Source: Megasphaera sp. UBA1696
Lineage (GTDB): Bacteria; Bacillota; Negativicutes; Veillonellales; Megasphaeraceae
Direction of reading: 5' to 3'
NCBI GenBank assembly: GCA_002319965.1
Contig: DCJQ01000035.1
Span: 13,104 to 77,103 of the forward strand
Length of the DNA: 64,000 bases
Below, piece after piece: positions 1 through 8,552 of the stretch. Within the stretch, counting starts at the first letter, position 1, and every line of letters begins with the position of its first letter. The notes under the pieces were generated by a model. That model did no database searches. It was not told where the DNA came from and worked only from the letters and a program-made list of their open reading frames with translations. The position numbers and the translations under genes are program-made.

Positions 1-158
1 TGATCAGCCAAGGCGTCAATTTTTTCCAATGCCGTTTCTTTCGATACCTCACCATTAATGGCCTGGCTCAAAATTTCAGCCGCCTCATGGCCGAGTGCCG
101 CATGTTGGTCCAACAGCAAAAAAAACTTTTCTTCCTTGGGCTTTAAGTGGAATGCCAT
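1..158 (-). CDS. DUF47 family protein (PhoU-like), N-terminal part
   Basis: Only the first ~53 residues lie in the window; the gene continues past the left edge. The start reads MAFHLKPKEEKFFLLLDQ, which resembles the N-terminus of the DUF47/PhoU-like phosphate transport regulators usually encoded beside a Pit-type phosphate permease. A good AAGGAG site precedes it. A second in-frame ATG two codons upstream (at 164) is only 4 nt from that site, so the ATG at 158 is preferred. The call rests on a short fragment, and the permease would have to lie outside the window. Confidence 0.7.
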   Translation of the reverse strand, partial: MAFHLKPKEEKFFLLLDQHAALGHEAAEILSQAINGEVSKETALEKIDALAD

Positions 159-247
159 AATCATCGATCTCCTTATCGAATAGATAAAAACAAGCCTTCT
201 CAAAATTAACGAGATTTTTTCATGACCTTTACAAGGCTTTACAATAA

Positions 248-253
248 ATTATA
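248..253 (-). promoter_or_regulatory. Promoter -10 for the DUF47 gene
   Basis: On the minus strand TGATATAAT forms an extended -10 (TATAAT at 248-253 with upstream TG). A weak TAGAAT lies 17 bp upstream as a possible -35. It is about 90 bp upstream of the DUF47 start and diverges from the mtlR promoter. Confidence 0.5.
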
Positions 254-347
254 TCATATGGCCTGCCTTTATTCTACAAAAGGAGTCCTTTTTCTGACTG
301 AGGCAAGTGCAATCTATGCATTATAAAGATGCTGTCACGATGCAAAA

Positions 348-399
348 GGACAAAGTTAAATTACTTTAAATTGCCCCTATAATGGCTGTGAGCTATACT
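348..399 (+). promoter_or_regulatory. mtlR promoter with shared activator-type box
   Basis: The box GGACAAAGTTAAATTAC and following bases (348-373) is immediately followed by TTGCCC (371-376), a 17 bp spacer and TATACT (394-399). The same box with the same offsets (+23 to -35, +46 to -10) occurs at 3439-3490 upstream of the PTS gene mtlA. A second -10-like TATAAT lies at 378-383 but lacks the shared geometry. The location just upstream of the -35 fits an activator, most simply MtlR acting on its own gene and on mtlAF. That assignment is inferred. Confidence 0.7.
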
Positions 400-445
400 A
401 TAATAAAGTATATTGAGAAACCACGAACCCATAGGAGGTGAGCAC

Positions 446-2551
446 ATGGATTTTACACCTCGCATGCAAGAGATTCTGCGACGCTTATTAAAAGAGGACG
501 GCTATCTCTCCGAACAGGCCTTGGCCGATGATCTCGGCATCAGCAAACGAACGGTCCAGCGCGAACTGGAAGGAACCGAAAGAGCGCTGTCATCATATAA
601 CCTGAAACTGGTCCGCCAAAAGCGGGCCGGCATTCGTTTAGACGGATCAGACCTCGATAAGAAAAATCTGTCTGATGCCCTGGCCGATACGGCCGCCATG
701 GACTTCAGCGATAAAGATACGCGGCGCCAGCATCTGCTCTTTGAGCTTTTGCGCGACCGAACGCCGAAAAAACTGCTCTATTACAGCACCTTACTCGGTG
801 TCAGTGAAGCGACGGCGGCTTCCGATTTAGAGTCCTTATCCCCTTGGCTTGAGAAAAATAATTTAAAGGTCCTGAAAAAACAGGGCTACGGCGTCTTACT
901 GACCGGTACGGAGAAAGATTACCGCGAAGCCATGCATCGATTCATCAGTGAAACGACGAGTGCCGACGCCTTTAAGGACCTGCAGCACGCAGACGAAGCG
1001 CTGTCCAGGGCTTTGGCCAATATCACCGACAAGGGCGTTTACCAGCTGCTCAATACCCATACGATTCAGCGCGTCTATGACGTACTCAAAAAGCTGGATG
1101 AAAAAAAGATCAGCCAGTTTACGGACACGGCTAAAATCGGACTGATCATTCACATCGCAATCGCCGTCGAACGCATTGCCAAGGGCCAGCCTGACGAAAC
1201 GGACGAAGAGGTTGTCCCCATTCTTGAGGACAGCGAAGACGCCGCCCTGGCACGACGGATTGTCGCCGCCATGGAAGCGGAATTTCAGATTACGATGCCG
1301 CCCATTGAAGCCTCGTATCTCCTGCTTCACATCAAGGGCGCGAAAATCCGGTATCAAGACAGCGATTTTTGGGATCTTCCCAGCACCGTCGATGAATCAG
1401 AACTCTTCCGCGTCATCGACGACATGATTGAAGCCTTCGATGCCCGTTTAGCTTATGACCTTCGCTGTGACGACGAGTTTCTTCAAGGCCTCTTCGTCCA
1501 CTTACAGCCTACCATCATCCGACTTCAGCACCATTTAAATATCATCAATCCCCTCCTCGACGACATCAAGGAGGAATATGCCGACGTCTTTCGAAAAGCA
1601 AAGCGGGCAGCGAATGTCTTGTCCCTGGCCCTCGATACACCCGTATCGGACGACGAAGTCGGCTATCTGACGATTCACTTCGGCGCTGCCTTAGAACGAA
1701 TCAAGGGAAATAAAGCCTTTACACGCAGCGTTTCCATCGGCATCGTCTGCGCCAGCGGCTTCGGCATTGCCCGACTGATGATGACCCGCCTTCAAAACAA
1801 GCTGCCTAAAAACGTACAGCTTCAGGCTTACGGAAGTAATTCCGTAACCGAAGAAGTCCTAAAAGAGACGGATTTCTTCGTTTCCAGCCTGCCCTTATCC
1901 CTTCCCGGTGCCGACGTTCTCTTCGTCTCCCCCCTCATTTCGCCGGCCGAACTTCATCGTATTACCGGCAAAATCGAAGAGTACGCTCATGTTCCCAAGA
2001 AACGACATTTCGTCGATAAATCAGAAGAAGATGATTTCGTAACGGTCTTGGACAGAACACAGATCCTGTCGAAAGAAATCGCCGATATCCTTCGGGCCTA
2101 TCGCCAATATACACTGCCGGCAGCCGTTACCTTCGCCGAAGCCGTCCACATCCTGTCAACGAAAGCCGTAGAAACGGAAGAACAGTCGGCCCAACTGTTT
2201 GATGCCATCATCAACCGGGAACGACTGAACAGCCAGATTTTCCCGGAACAGGACTTCGCCCTGCTCCACTGCCGAACGACGGCGGTAAAACAAGCTCTAT
2301 TCTATACGGCCGTTCCCGATCAAACCACTTTTACGGACCCTTACTTCCACGGTATCTCGACGATTCTGCTTTTAATCATGCCACAGGACAAACAGAGCCG
2401 CATTCACACCGACGTCCTCGGCTCTATCAGCAGCGCTCTGGTCAGTGACGCTGCCTTTTCCCAGGCCATTTACGGCCATGACGAAGAAAAAATCCGCCAC
2501 CATCTGCAGCGGATTTTAAAAGCCTATTTTGCCCAGGCCCTGGGATTATAA
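446..2551 (+). CDS. mtlR: MtlR/BglG-type PTS-controlled transcriptional activator
   Basis: A 701-residue activator of the PRD class. Domain order: N-terminal HTH (~1-70), linker, PRD1 (His236 and His295), PRD2 (His352 and His411), an EIIB-like domain with Cys435 in VCASGFG, and a C-terminal EIIA-like domain with His608 in LLHCR. All expected phosphorylation sites are present. In this family PTS phosphorylation of these sites couples activity to sugar uptake. The ATG at 446 is chosen because AGGAGGTGA sits directly upstream; an upstream alternative start at 413 has no ribosome site. It lies beside mannitol-type EIIBC and EIIA genes and shares a promoter box with them. Its 3' end overlaps the convergent LytTR gene by 6 bp. 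The mannitol assignment comes from the neighbours, not from this protein. Confidence 0.85.
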   Translation: MDFTPRMQEILRRLLKEDGYLSEQALADDLGISKRTVQRELEGTERALSSYNLKLVRQKRAGIRLDGSDLDKKNLSDALADTAAMDFSDKDTRRQHLLFELLRDRTPKKLLYYSTLLGVSEATAASDLESLSPWLEKNNLKVLKKQGYGVLLTGTEKDYREAMHRFISETTSADAFKDLQHADEALSRALANITDKGVYQLLNTHTIQRVYDVLKKLDEKKISQFTDTAKIGLIIHIAIAVERIAKGQPDETDEEVVPILEDSEDAALARRIVAAMEAEFQITMPPIEASYLLLHIKGAKIRYQDSDFWDLPSTVDESELFRVIDDMIEAFDARLAYDLRCDDEFLQGLFVHLQPTIIRLQHHLNIINPLLDDIKEEYADVFRKAKRAANVLSLALDTPVSDDEVGYLTIHFGAALERIKGNKAFTRSVSIGIVCASGFGIARLMMTRLQNKLPKNVQLQAYGSNSVTEEVLKETDFFVSSLPLSLPGADVLFVSPLISPAELHRITGKIEEYAHVPKKRHFVDKSEEDDFVTVLDRTQILSKEIADILRAYRQYTLPAAVTFAEAVHILSTKAVETEEQSAQLFDAIINRERLNSQIFPEQDFALLHCRTTAVKQALFYTAVPDQTTFTDPYFHGISTILLLIMPQDKQSRIHTDVLGSISSALVSDAAFSQAIYGHDEEKIRHHLQRILKAYFAQALGL

Positions 2552-3325
2552 ATAAATATATTGCCTCAGTTTTTTTATATAAGAGCGGCCCACCGGAATC
2601 GGTTCCCGTTCCTGCCCGTTCAGGATCAAGACGTATTGATGATTGAACCAAGGCTCGATTTGCCGAACCTCATCGATATTGACGATGTAATTGCGGTGAC
2701 AGCGAAAAAACACCGCTGCCGGCAGGCGCTGCTCAAACTGAATCAGGCTGAAATGAGTGGGATACGTTTTCCCTTCCAGAGTCACTAAAAAAGTCCTGCG
2801 CTTTTCGGCATAAATCAAGCGAATATCGTCACAGGCAATGAGCTTAATCTTCTCGCCCTCATCGACGGAAAACCGCCGAGTCGGCAGAGAAATCGACCCG
2901 TCCTCAACAGACGTATCCGCCAAAGAATCTTCTCTCGGAGAAGGTTCTTTTTTTATGTGCAGAGCTTTGAATTTTCGGACGGCCTGGGCCACTTCCCCTT
3001 CAGTTACAGGCTTTACTAAATAGTCCAGGGCCGTCAGCCGTAGCGTATGGGACACGAAATCGCGCTCACCGGTGACGAAGACGATATCCGGGTTGATCCC
3101 TTCTTTTTTCTGAATTCCCTCGGCAATGGCAAGGCCGTTCATGCGCGGCATTTCAATCGTCAGAAAGACGAGATCCGGTTTGTATTGTGCAAGACAGGCT
3201 TCAGCCTGTTCCCCTTCATAGCAAATAGCGGCGACGGTCATGTCCGGATCCACTGCCAGCAGGCATTTTTTTAATTGCGCCGCCATGAGCGGCTCGTGAT
3301 CAATGATTACGACGGAAAAAGCCAT
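2546..3325 (-). CDS. LytTR-family response regulator with atypical receiver
   Basis: A 259-residue regulator with an N-terminal CheY-like receiver (~3-120) and a C-terminal LytTR DNA-binding domain (~155-258, with HRNYIVNIDEV). The acidic pocket (D9, E11), the Thr of FVTGE and the Lys of LVKP are kept, but the phospho-acceptor position in DLVFLTIEMP is Thr56 instead of Asp. The codon is clearly ACG. No histidine kinase gene is adjacent. It sits between mtlR (convergent) and mtlA (divergent), so it may act on this locus, but its targets are unknown. The start is supported by GGAGGAGATG upstream. It is most likely a phosphorylation-independent regulator. Confidence 0.85.
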   Translation of the reverse strand: MAFSVVIIDHEPLMAAQLKKCLLAVDPDMTVAAICYEGEQAEACLAQYKPDLVFLTIEMPRMNGLAIAEGIQKKEGINPDIVFVTGERDFVSHTLRLTALDYLVKPVTEGEVAQAVRKFKALHIKKEPSPREDSLADTSVEDGSISLPTRRFSVDEGEKIKLIACDDIRLIYAEKRRTFLVTLEGKTYPTHFSLIQFEQRLPAAVFFRCHRNYIVNIDEVRQIEPWFNHQYVLILNGQEREPIPVGRSYIKKLRQYIYL

Positions 3326-3438
3326 TGTCTCATCTCCTCCCCTTCATTTTTTCTTATTATACCACCAATCGAATAGGGCGGCAGCTGCGGCTTACGCCAG
3401 GCCGGCACTGATTCCTTCATAGTTGTCGCGTTAAATGT

Positions 3439-3490
3439 GGACAAAGTTAAATTACTTTTAATTGATTTCAGTATGTACGGAAGGTATACT
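3439..3490 (+). promoter_or_regulatory. mtlA promoter with shared activator-type box
   Basis: Box GGACAAAGTTAAATTAC and following bases (3439-3464), TTGATT at 3462-3467, 17 bp spacer, TATACT at 3485-3490. The box matches the one upstream of mtlR at all but one of about 26 positions, with the same distance to both promoter elements. The ~90 nt from here to the mtlA start has no clear terminator. Confidence 0.75.
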
Positions 3491-3580
3491 GTAACCATCA
3501 AGAGAGCAGCACAGTGCAGTCCGGAGTGCCGAGTACTGCTCCGTCAATGGAATTTATCGTTACAAAATTGGAGGCTTACT

Positions 3581-4984
3581 ATGAAAGCAAAAATACAATC
3601 TTTCGGCCGCTTCCTCAGCAGTATGGTCATGCCGAACATCGGCGCCTTCATCGCCTGGGGTCTCATAACGGCACTCTTCATTCCCAGCGGCTGGCTGCCA
3701 AATGAACAGTTAGCCAAAATGGTCGGACCGTTCCTGACCTACGCACTGCCCTTACTCATCGCCTTCCAAGGCGGCAAGATCGTCGGTGGCCTTCGCGGTG
3801 CCGTCATGGGCGCCATCGCAACGGTCGGCGTCATCACCGGTACGACCTACACCATGTTCTTAGGAGCGATGGTTATGGGCCCCTTAGCCGGCTTGGTCAT
3901 TAAAAAGTTTGATGCCGCTGTCGACGGCCACATCAAACCGGGTTTTGAAATGCTCGTTAATAACTTCTCCGTCGGTATCTTAGGCATGATCATGGCCATC
4001 ATCGGCTTCGAACTGATTGGCCCGGTCATGGGCGTCATCCTTTCCTTCTTAACGGCCGGCGTCCAGTTCCTCTTACAAGCCGGCATCTTCCCCCTCATCG
4101 GCCTCTTCGTTGAACCGGCCAAAGTATTATTCCTCAACAACGCCATCAACCACGGCATCTTCACTCCCCTCGGAGCTGAACAAGTCGCCGAATCGGGTAA
4201 ATCCATCTTCTACATGATTGAAACCAACCCCGGCCCCGGCGCAGGCGTCCTCTTAGCCTACTGGTTATTCGCCAAAGACAAGATGACCCGCCAATCGGCT
4301 CCCGGTGCCTTGATTATCCACGTATTCGGCGGCATCCACGAAATCTATTTCCCGTACATCCTCATGAACCCGGCCCTTCTCTTAGCCACCATCGGCGGCA
4401 GCGTCGCAGCCCTGTTCTACAACATGATTTTTGACCTCGGCCTTTCCGATCCGCCGGCTCCCGGCAGCCTCATTTCTTACCTGGCTATGGCTCCCAAAGG
4501 CTCGACCCTGGCCGTCATATTAAGCATCGTCATCGCAACGGTTGTTTCCTTCCTCATCGCATCGCCCATCATCAAATTGTCCAATGCCAAATCGGGTGAA
4601 TCCCTCGAAGAAGCACAGCAGAAGATGCAGGACATGAAAGCTGCATCGAAGAACGAAGCCCCGACAACGACTGCACAGGTCGACTTAAAGCATATCACCA
4701 ACGTCGTCTTTGCCTGCGATGCCGGCATGGGCTCCAGCGCCATGGGTGCCGCCGTCCTACAGAAAAAATTCAAAAAGGCAGGCCTTACGGACATCACCGT
4801 CAGCCACGCCTCCGTGTCTGAAGTCCCGGCCGATGCACAACTCGTCGTTTGCCACAAAGACCTGGCCGACCGGGCCAAAGCCAGTGCCCCTAACGCCCGT
4901 CTGATTACGATAACCAATTTTATGGCAGCTCCCGAATACGGCATGCTCGTCGACGAATTAGCCGCTGCCCGCAATGAAAAATAA
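3581..4984 (+). CDS. mtlA: Mannitol-type PTS transporter, EIIBC subunit
   Basis: A 467-residue membrane permease and phosphotransferase that would import and phosphorylate a hexitol, probably mannitol to mannitol 1-phosphate. The hydrophobic EIIC domain (~1-335) begins with FGRFLSSMVMPNIGAFIAWG, typical of mannitol EIIC. A hydrophilic linker leads to EIIB, whose phosphorylated Cys is Cys379 in FACDAGMGSSAMGA. The EIIA domain found fused in some MtlA proteins is encoded separately by the next gene. The ATG at 3581 follows GGAGG; the longer in-frame start at 3437 lies inside the promoter. Annotation as mannitol is strong at family level, but the exact polyol cannot be proven from sequence. Confidence 0.9.
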   Translation: MKAKIQSFGRFLSSMVMPNIGAFIAWGLITALFIPSGWLPNEQLAKMVGPFLTYALPLLIAFQGGKIVGGLRGAVMGAIATVGVITGTTYTMFLGAMVMGPLAGLVIKKFDAAVDGHIKPGFEMLVNNFSVGILGMIMAIIGFELIGPVMGVILSFLTAGVQFLLQAGIFPLIGLFVEPAKVLFLNNAINHGIFTPLGAEQVAESGKSIFYMIETNPGPGAGVLLAYWLFAKDKMTRQSAPGALIIHVFGGIHEIYFPYILMNPALLLATIGGSVAALFYNMIFDLGLSDPPAPGSLISYLAMAPKGSTLAVILSIVIATVVSFLIASPIIKLSNAKSGESLEEAQQKMQDMKAASKNEAPTTTAQVDLKHITNVVFACDAGMGSSAMGAAVLQKKFKKAGLTDITVSHASVSEVPADAQLVVCHKDLADRAKASAPNARLITITNFMAAPEYGMLVDELAAARNEK

Positions 4985-4999
4985 AAGGAGAGGTTCTCT

Positions 5000-5431
5000 A
5001 TGAACACGATTTTACAGAAGAAAAACATCATCCTGAACTGCCCGCCTCAGCCAAAAGAAGATATCATCAAGAAAATCGGAAAGATTTTCTCGGAGGACGG
5101 TTATACCAGCGAAAAATATACCCAAGCCATGCTCGATAAAGAAGAAGTCTTTAATACGGCCATCGGCAACGCCGTCGCCATTCCTCACGGCATTGAAGCC
5201 AGCAAGGGCGAAGTCAAAAAATCGGGACTGGTCGTCATGACCTTCCCCGACGGCACCGATTGGGGCGGTGAAACGGTAAAACTCGTCATCGGTATCGCCG
5301 GTGTCGGTGACGAACACCTCGATATTTTGAGCAACATCGCCATCACCTGTTCCGATGAAGACGATGTCGAAGACTTGCTTCACAGCTCTGCCGACGACAT
5401 CTTCAATACCTTTGCAAACCTCGAAGCATAA
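5000..5431 (+). CDS. mtlF: Mannitol-type PTS system EIIA component
   Basis: A 143-residue cytoplasmic phosphocarrier of the EIIA-fructose/mannitol type. The phosphorylated His is His63 in AVAIPHG. It receives phosphate from HPr and passes it to the EIIB domain of the upstream gene. It starts 15 nt after that gene with AAAAGGAGAGG as ribosome site, so both are surely in one operon. Confidence 0.9.
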   Translation: MNTILQKKNIILNCPPQPKEDIIKKIGKIFSEDGYTSEKYTQAMLDKEEVFNTAIGNAVAIPHGIEASKGEVKKSGLVVMTFPDGTDWGGETVKLVIGIAGVGDEHLDILSNIAITCSDEDDVEDLLHSSADDIFNTFANLEA

Positions 5432-5491
5432 ACAGCTTCGTCACTCATATAAAAAATTACAAGTTACGTACCTATTTAGGAGGATATTACC

Positions 5492-6757
5492 ATGAAAACA
5501 AAAGCAGTCAGAATGTACGGCACCCGCGATTTGCGTTTAGAAGAATTTGAACTTCCTGAAATTAAAGACGATGAAATTTTAGCCAAAATCATTACCGACA
5601 GCATCTGCATGTCGACATATAAACTCGTTGAACAAGGGAAGAACCACAAACGAGCTCCTCAGAACATCGATACCAACCCGATCATCACGGGTCATGAATT
5701 TGCCGGTGTCATCGTTAAAGTCGGTAAAAAATGGCAGGACCAGTTCAAACCGGGCATGCGTTTCGCTCAGCAGCCGGCCCTGAACTACAAAGGAAGCTTA
5801 GCGTCCCCCGGCTACTCCTACGAATTCTTCGGCGGCGATGCCACGTACTGCATCTTCCCCCACGAAGTCATGGAATTAGGCGCCCTCATGCCTTACGAAG
5901 GTGAAAGCTTCTTCGAAGCCTCCTTGGGCGAGCCTATGAGCTGCATCATCGGCGGCTATCATGCCAACTACCACACGAATAAACAGAACTACAATCATGC
6001 CATGGGCACCAAAGAAGGCGGCAACATCATCATCCTCGGCGGCTGCGGCCCCATGGGCCTCGGTGCCGTAAGCTACGGCATCCACTTCGAAAACAAACCG
6101 AAGCGCATCGTCGTCACCGATATCAACGACGCCCGCATCGCCAGAGCTAAAGAAGTCGTTTCCCCGGAATACGCAGCTGAAAACGGCGTCGAACTCATCT
6201 ACGTCAACACGTCCAACATGGACACGGCTTATGACGACCTCATGGCCCTCACCGACGGCCATGGCTATGACGACGTCTTCGTCTACACCCCGATCCGCGC
6301 CGTCGCCGAACTCGGAAACCGCCTCTTAGCGTTCGATGGATGCCTCAACTTCTTCTCCGGCCCGACGGACAAAAACTTCAGCGCTGAAATCAACCTCTAC
6401 GACTGCCACTATACCAGCACCCATATCATGGGCACAACCGGCGGCAACAACGATGACCTCATCGAAGCCAACACCTTGGCCGCCAAAGGCATCATCGACC
6501 CGGCCGTCATGGTAACGCATGTCGGCGGCATCGACAGCATCGCTGAAACGACGCTCAATCTCCCCAACATCCCCGGCGGCAAAAAACTGGCCTATACCCA
6601 GTTCGACATGCCTATGACAGCCATTGAAGACTTTGCCAAACTCGGCGAAAAAGACCCGTTCTTCTTAGAACTCGACAAATGCTGCAAAACCCATAAGGGC
6701 CTGTGGAACGGCGAAGCTGAAAAAATGATTCTGAAACACTTCAACGTCGAAATCTAA
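5492..6757 (+). CDS. Zinc-dependent MDR dehydrogenase, L-sorbose-1-phosphate reductase (SorE)-like
   Basis: A 421-residue medium-chain dehydrogenase/reductase. The zinc ligands Cys39 and His68-Glu69 (GHEF) are present, and the nucleotide-binding motif GGCGPMG lies near residue 185. From memory of the family, its length and segments such as the N-terminal KTKAVRMYGTRDLRLEEFEL and the GGKKL stretch resemble SorE, which interconverts ketose 1-phosphate and hexitol 6-phosphate. Placed third after the mannitol PTS genes, where mtlD is usual, it is the best candidate for oxidising the imported polyol phosphate to a ketose phosphate. This is a functional inference from position. An AGGAGG site lies 8 nt before the ATG, and a terminator follows the gene. 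Confidence 0.75.
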   Translation: MKTKAVRMYGTRDLRLEEFELPEIKDDEILAKIITDSICMSTYKLVEQGKNHKRAPQNIDTNPIITGHEFAGVIVKVGKKWQDQFKPGMRFAQQPALNYKGSLASPGYSYEFFGGDATYCIFPHEVMELGALMPYEGESFFEASLGEPMSCIIGGYHANYHTNKQNYNHAMGTKEGGNIIILGGCGPMGLGAVSYGIHFENKPKRIVVTDINDARIARAKEVVSPEYAAENGVELIYVNTSNMDTAYDDLMALTDGHGYDDVFVYTPIRAVAELGNRLLAFDGCLNFFSGPTDKNFSAEINLYDCHYTSTHIMGTTGGNNDDLIEANTLAAKGIIDPAVMVTHVGGIDSIAETTLNLPNIPGGKKLAYTQFDMPMTAIEDFAKLGEKDPFFLELDKCCKTHKGLWNGEAEKMILKHFNVEI

Positions 6758-6791
6758 CTACGCTTTCCTTCTCAAATTCTCTATACATAGG

Positions 6792-6840
6792 AAAAAAGCA
6801 AGTGCCTGATGACTCCGATCATCAGGCACTTGCTTTTTTT
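6792..6840. terminator. Bidirectional intrinsic terminator
   Basis: A perfect 15 bp stem (6798-6812 with 6819-6833), 6 nt loop, A-run on the left and T-run on the right. It serves the mtl operon on the plus strand and the aldolase gene on the minus strand. Confidence 0.9.
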
Positions 6841-6919
6841 CATGTAAAAGGGTAAGACCTTAAAAAATCCGTCGTAAAAAACGTCTCGCTGACCTTACAT
6901 CAAGAGCCGTACACCCGTT

Positions 6920-7699
6920 TTATCTTCGAATATCGGCCACGACTTGTTTATAAGCCTCGATAAGGATATTGAAGTCGAGGTTATGAGCGATGCCGTCATA
7001 GCCTTGGGCGACGTATTCTCTCGCCTGATTTGTCGTGCCGGTAAAGATGTAGCAGAGTTTTCCCGCATCGTGACAGGCTTTTAGGATTCTATCTAAGGCC
7101 TGTTTAAAAATGGGATTATCAAATTGACCGGGAATGCCGAGGCAGGTCGAGAGGTCATAAGGGCCGATGAAGATGCCATCCAGACCTTCAATTTGAACGA
7201 TGTCTTCGATTTGTTCCAAAGCTTCCTTCGTTTCGCACTGGGGCATGACCAAGAGGCGTTCATTGCTGTTAGCGTAGTATTCTTCCAAGGTTTCTGTCGC
7301 CGCCCAAGGTGCGTTGCCAAAACCCGTTCCTCTGCCTTTAATGAAGCCTCTTTGACCGATTGGAGCGTATTTTGCCAAGGCCACGGCCTTCTTAAAATCA
7401 TCCAGTTCCCGCAGACAGGGAAGGATGATGGCCTGGGCTCCGCAGTCCGCCGCCCGCTGGATATCTCTATGATCGACGTTGGCCAGACGCACGACGGGCA
7501 CGAGGTGAACCAGTTCGGCCGCCCGGATGAGGTTCATCATCGTTTCAGTATCAAAGGGCCCGTGTTCCGTATCGATAATGACAAAATCGAGGCCCGTATA
7601 ACCGAGGCATTCCACTTCCGACATATTCCCCATACTGACAAAGGTACCAATGGCAGCTTTGTCAGCCCCTGCCAAATCACGCAAACGGTTCAAAGACAC
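6920..7699 (-). CDS. HpcH/HpaI aldolase family protein
   Basis: A 259-residue class II (metal-dependent) pyruvate aldolase of the family that includes 2-keto-3-deoxyglucarate aldolase (GarL) and 4-hydroxy-2-oxoheptanedioate aldolase (HpcH). Visible motifs are DTEHGPFD (near residue 44), the metal-binding Glu in MPQCETKEA, and GPYDLS. The start is GTG at 7699, preceded by AAGGAGG; no ATG is near. The physiological substrate cannot be told from sequence. It is a single-gene unit that converges on the mtl operon. Confidence 0.8.
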   Translation of the reverse strand: MSLNRLRDLAGADKAAIGTFVSMGNMSEVECLGYTGLDFVIIDTEHGPFDTETMMNLIRAAELVHLVPVVRLANVDHRDIQRAADCGAQAIILPCLRELDDFKKAVALAKYAPIGQRGFIKGRGTGFGNAPWAATETLEEYYANSNERLLVMPQCETKEALEQIEDIVQIEGLDGIFIGPYDLSTCLGIPGQFDNPIFKQALDRILKACHDAGKLCYIFTGTTNQAREYVAQGYDGIAHNLDFNILIEAYKQVVADIRR

Positions 7700-7856
7700 A
7701 ATAACCGCCTCCTTACTTAATAAAAACGAAATGTATCGCCCTTTTCGGCAAACAGAAAATGCAATTCAACGTTTCATCTCAAAAGACTTTTTCCAACGTA
7801 TGCTTCCTATAATTCTATCATAAAGTATACTTGCACGAAATGACAGTCCTCTGAAC

Positions 7857-7892
7857 ACAAAAAACCGTAGCAGCAACAAAGGCAGCTACGGT
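7857..7892 (-). terminator. Intrinsic terminator
   Basis: Minus-strand stem ACCGTAGC/GCTACGGT (7885-7892 with 7864-7871) followed by TTTTTT. It lies about 150 nt downstream of the DUF805 gene. The rest of 7700-8041 holds the upstream region of the aldolase gene and the untranslated or possibly coding tail discussed under findings. Confidence 0.75.
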
Positions 7893-8041
7893 CTGAGCAG
7901 CGCATAAAGGCCGGATAATTCACAGTCTCTGTGCGTTTATATTCACATCTCAAATTGATTGTCAGGGACTAAGGCACCATGGGATAGCGATATGGATAAT
8001 ACAGAGCAGATGTCATGAATCGATTGCTGAAAGTTTCTTTA

Positions 8042-8377
8042 TCAGCCGGCAAATTGGCTGTCGAGGGGATCGGCTCCGTATTGATTCGGACCGGGTGTCC
8101 CTGCCGCAAACAGCAAGTACAGTGCCACGAAGAAATCGATGATGGGGATAAACATCAATAAGTAAAACCAACCGCTTCGATTGAGATCGTGGCAGCGGCG
8201 GATGCCCAGCATAACGGCACTGACGGTGGCAATGGCGGACACGGGATAAGCCAAATAGGGAGTGATTTGCGCCAATAAGGTCCCTAAAACGGAAGCAAGA
8301 ATCATAACGACGAGAATTCTGAGAAAATAGCGCAGTCTGTTAAGTCGTCCGGTGTAGGAAAAGTATTTTTGTATCAT
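8042..8377 (-). CDS. DUF805 family membrane protein
   Basis: A 111-residue protein with four predicted membrane segments. DUF805 hallmarks are the N-terminal YFSYTGRLNRLRYF, the motif IRRCHDLNRSGW and the C-terminal GTPGPNQYGADP. Function is unknown for the family. The start follows an AAGGAGAA site. The frame stops soon after the conserved GPNQYG element; another frame stays open for ~26 codons further and ends in YYPYRYPMVP, so a 3' frameshift is possible. Confidence 0.8.
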   Translation of the reverse strand: MIQKYFSYTGRLNRLRYFLRILVVMILASVLGTLLAQITPYLAYPVSAIATVSAVMLGIRRCHDLNRSGWFYLLMFIPIIDFFVALYLLFAAGTPGPNQYGADPLDSQFAG

Positions 8378-8552
8378 GAGTTCTCCTTTTAACTAAAAAA
8401 TCCCAAGAAACAATAGATTCTCCATATCAAAAAAGCTCATATACTGCCTGAACAGTTAGCCCCTCTCGTCTGATAGTAACATATTCTATGCTTTTTCTCT
8501 ATATATTTTACACATAGTTTTCACAATTGCATGTTTTGTAAAGTATTGTCAA

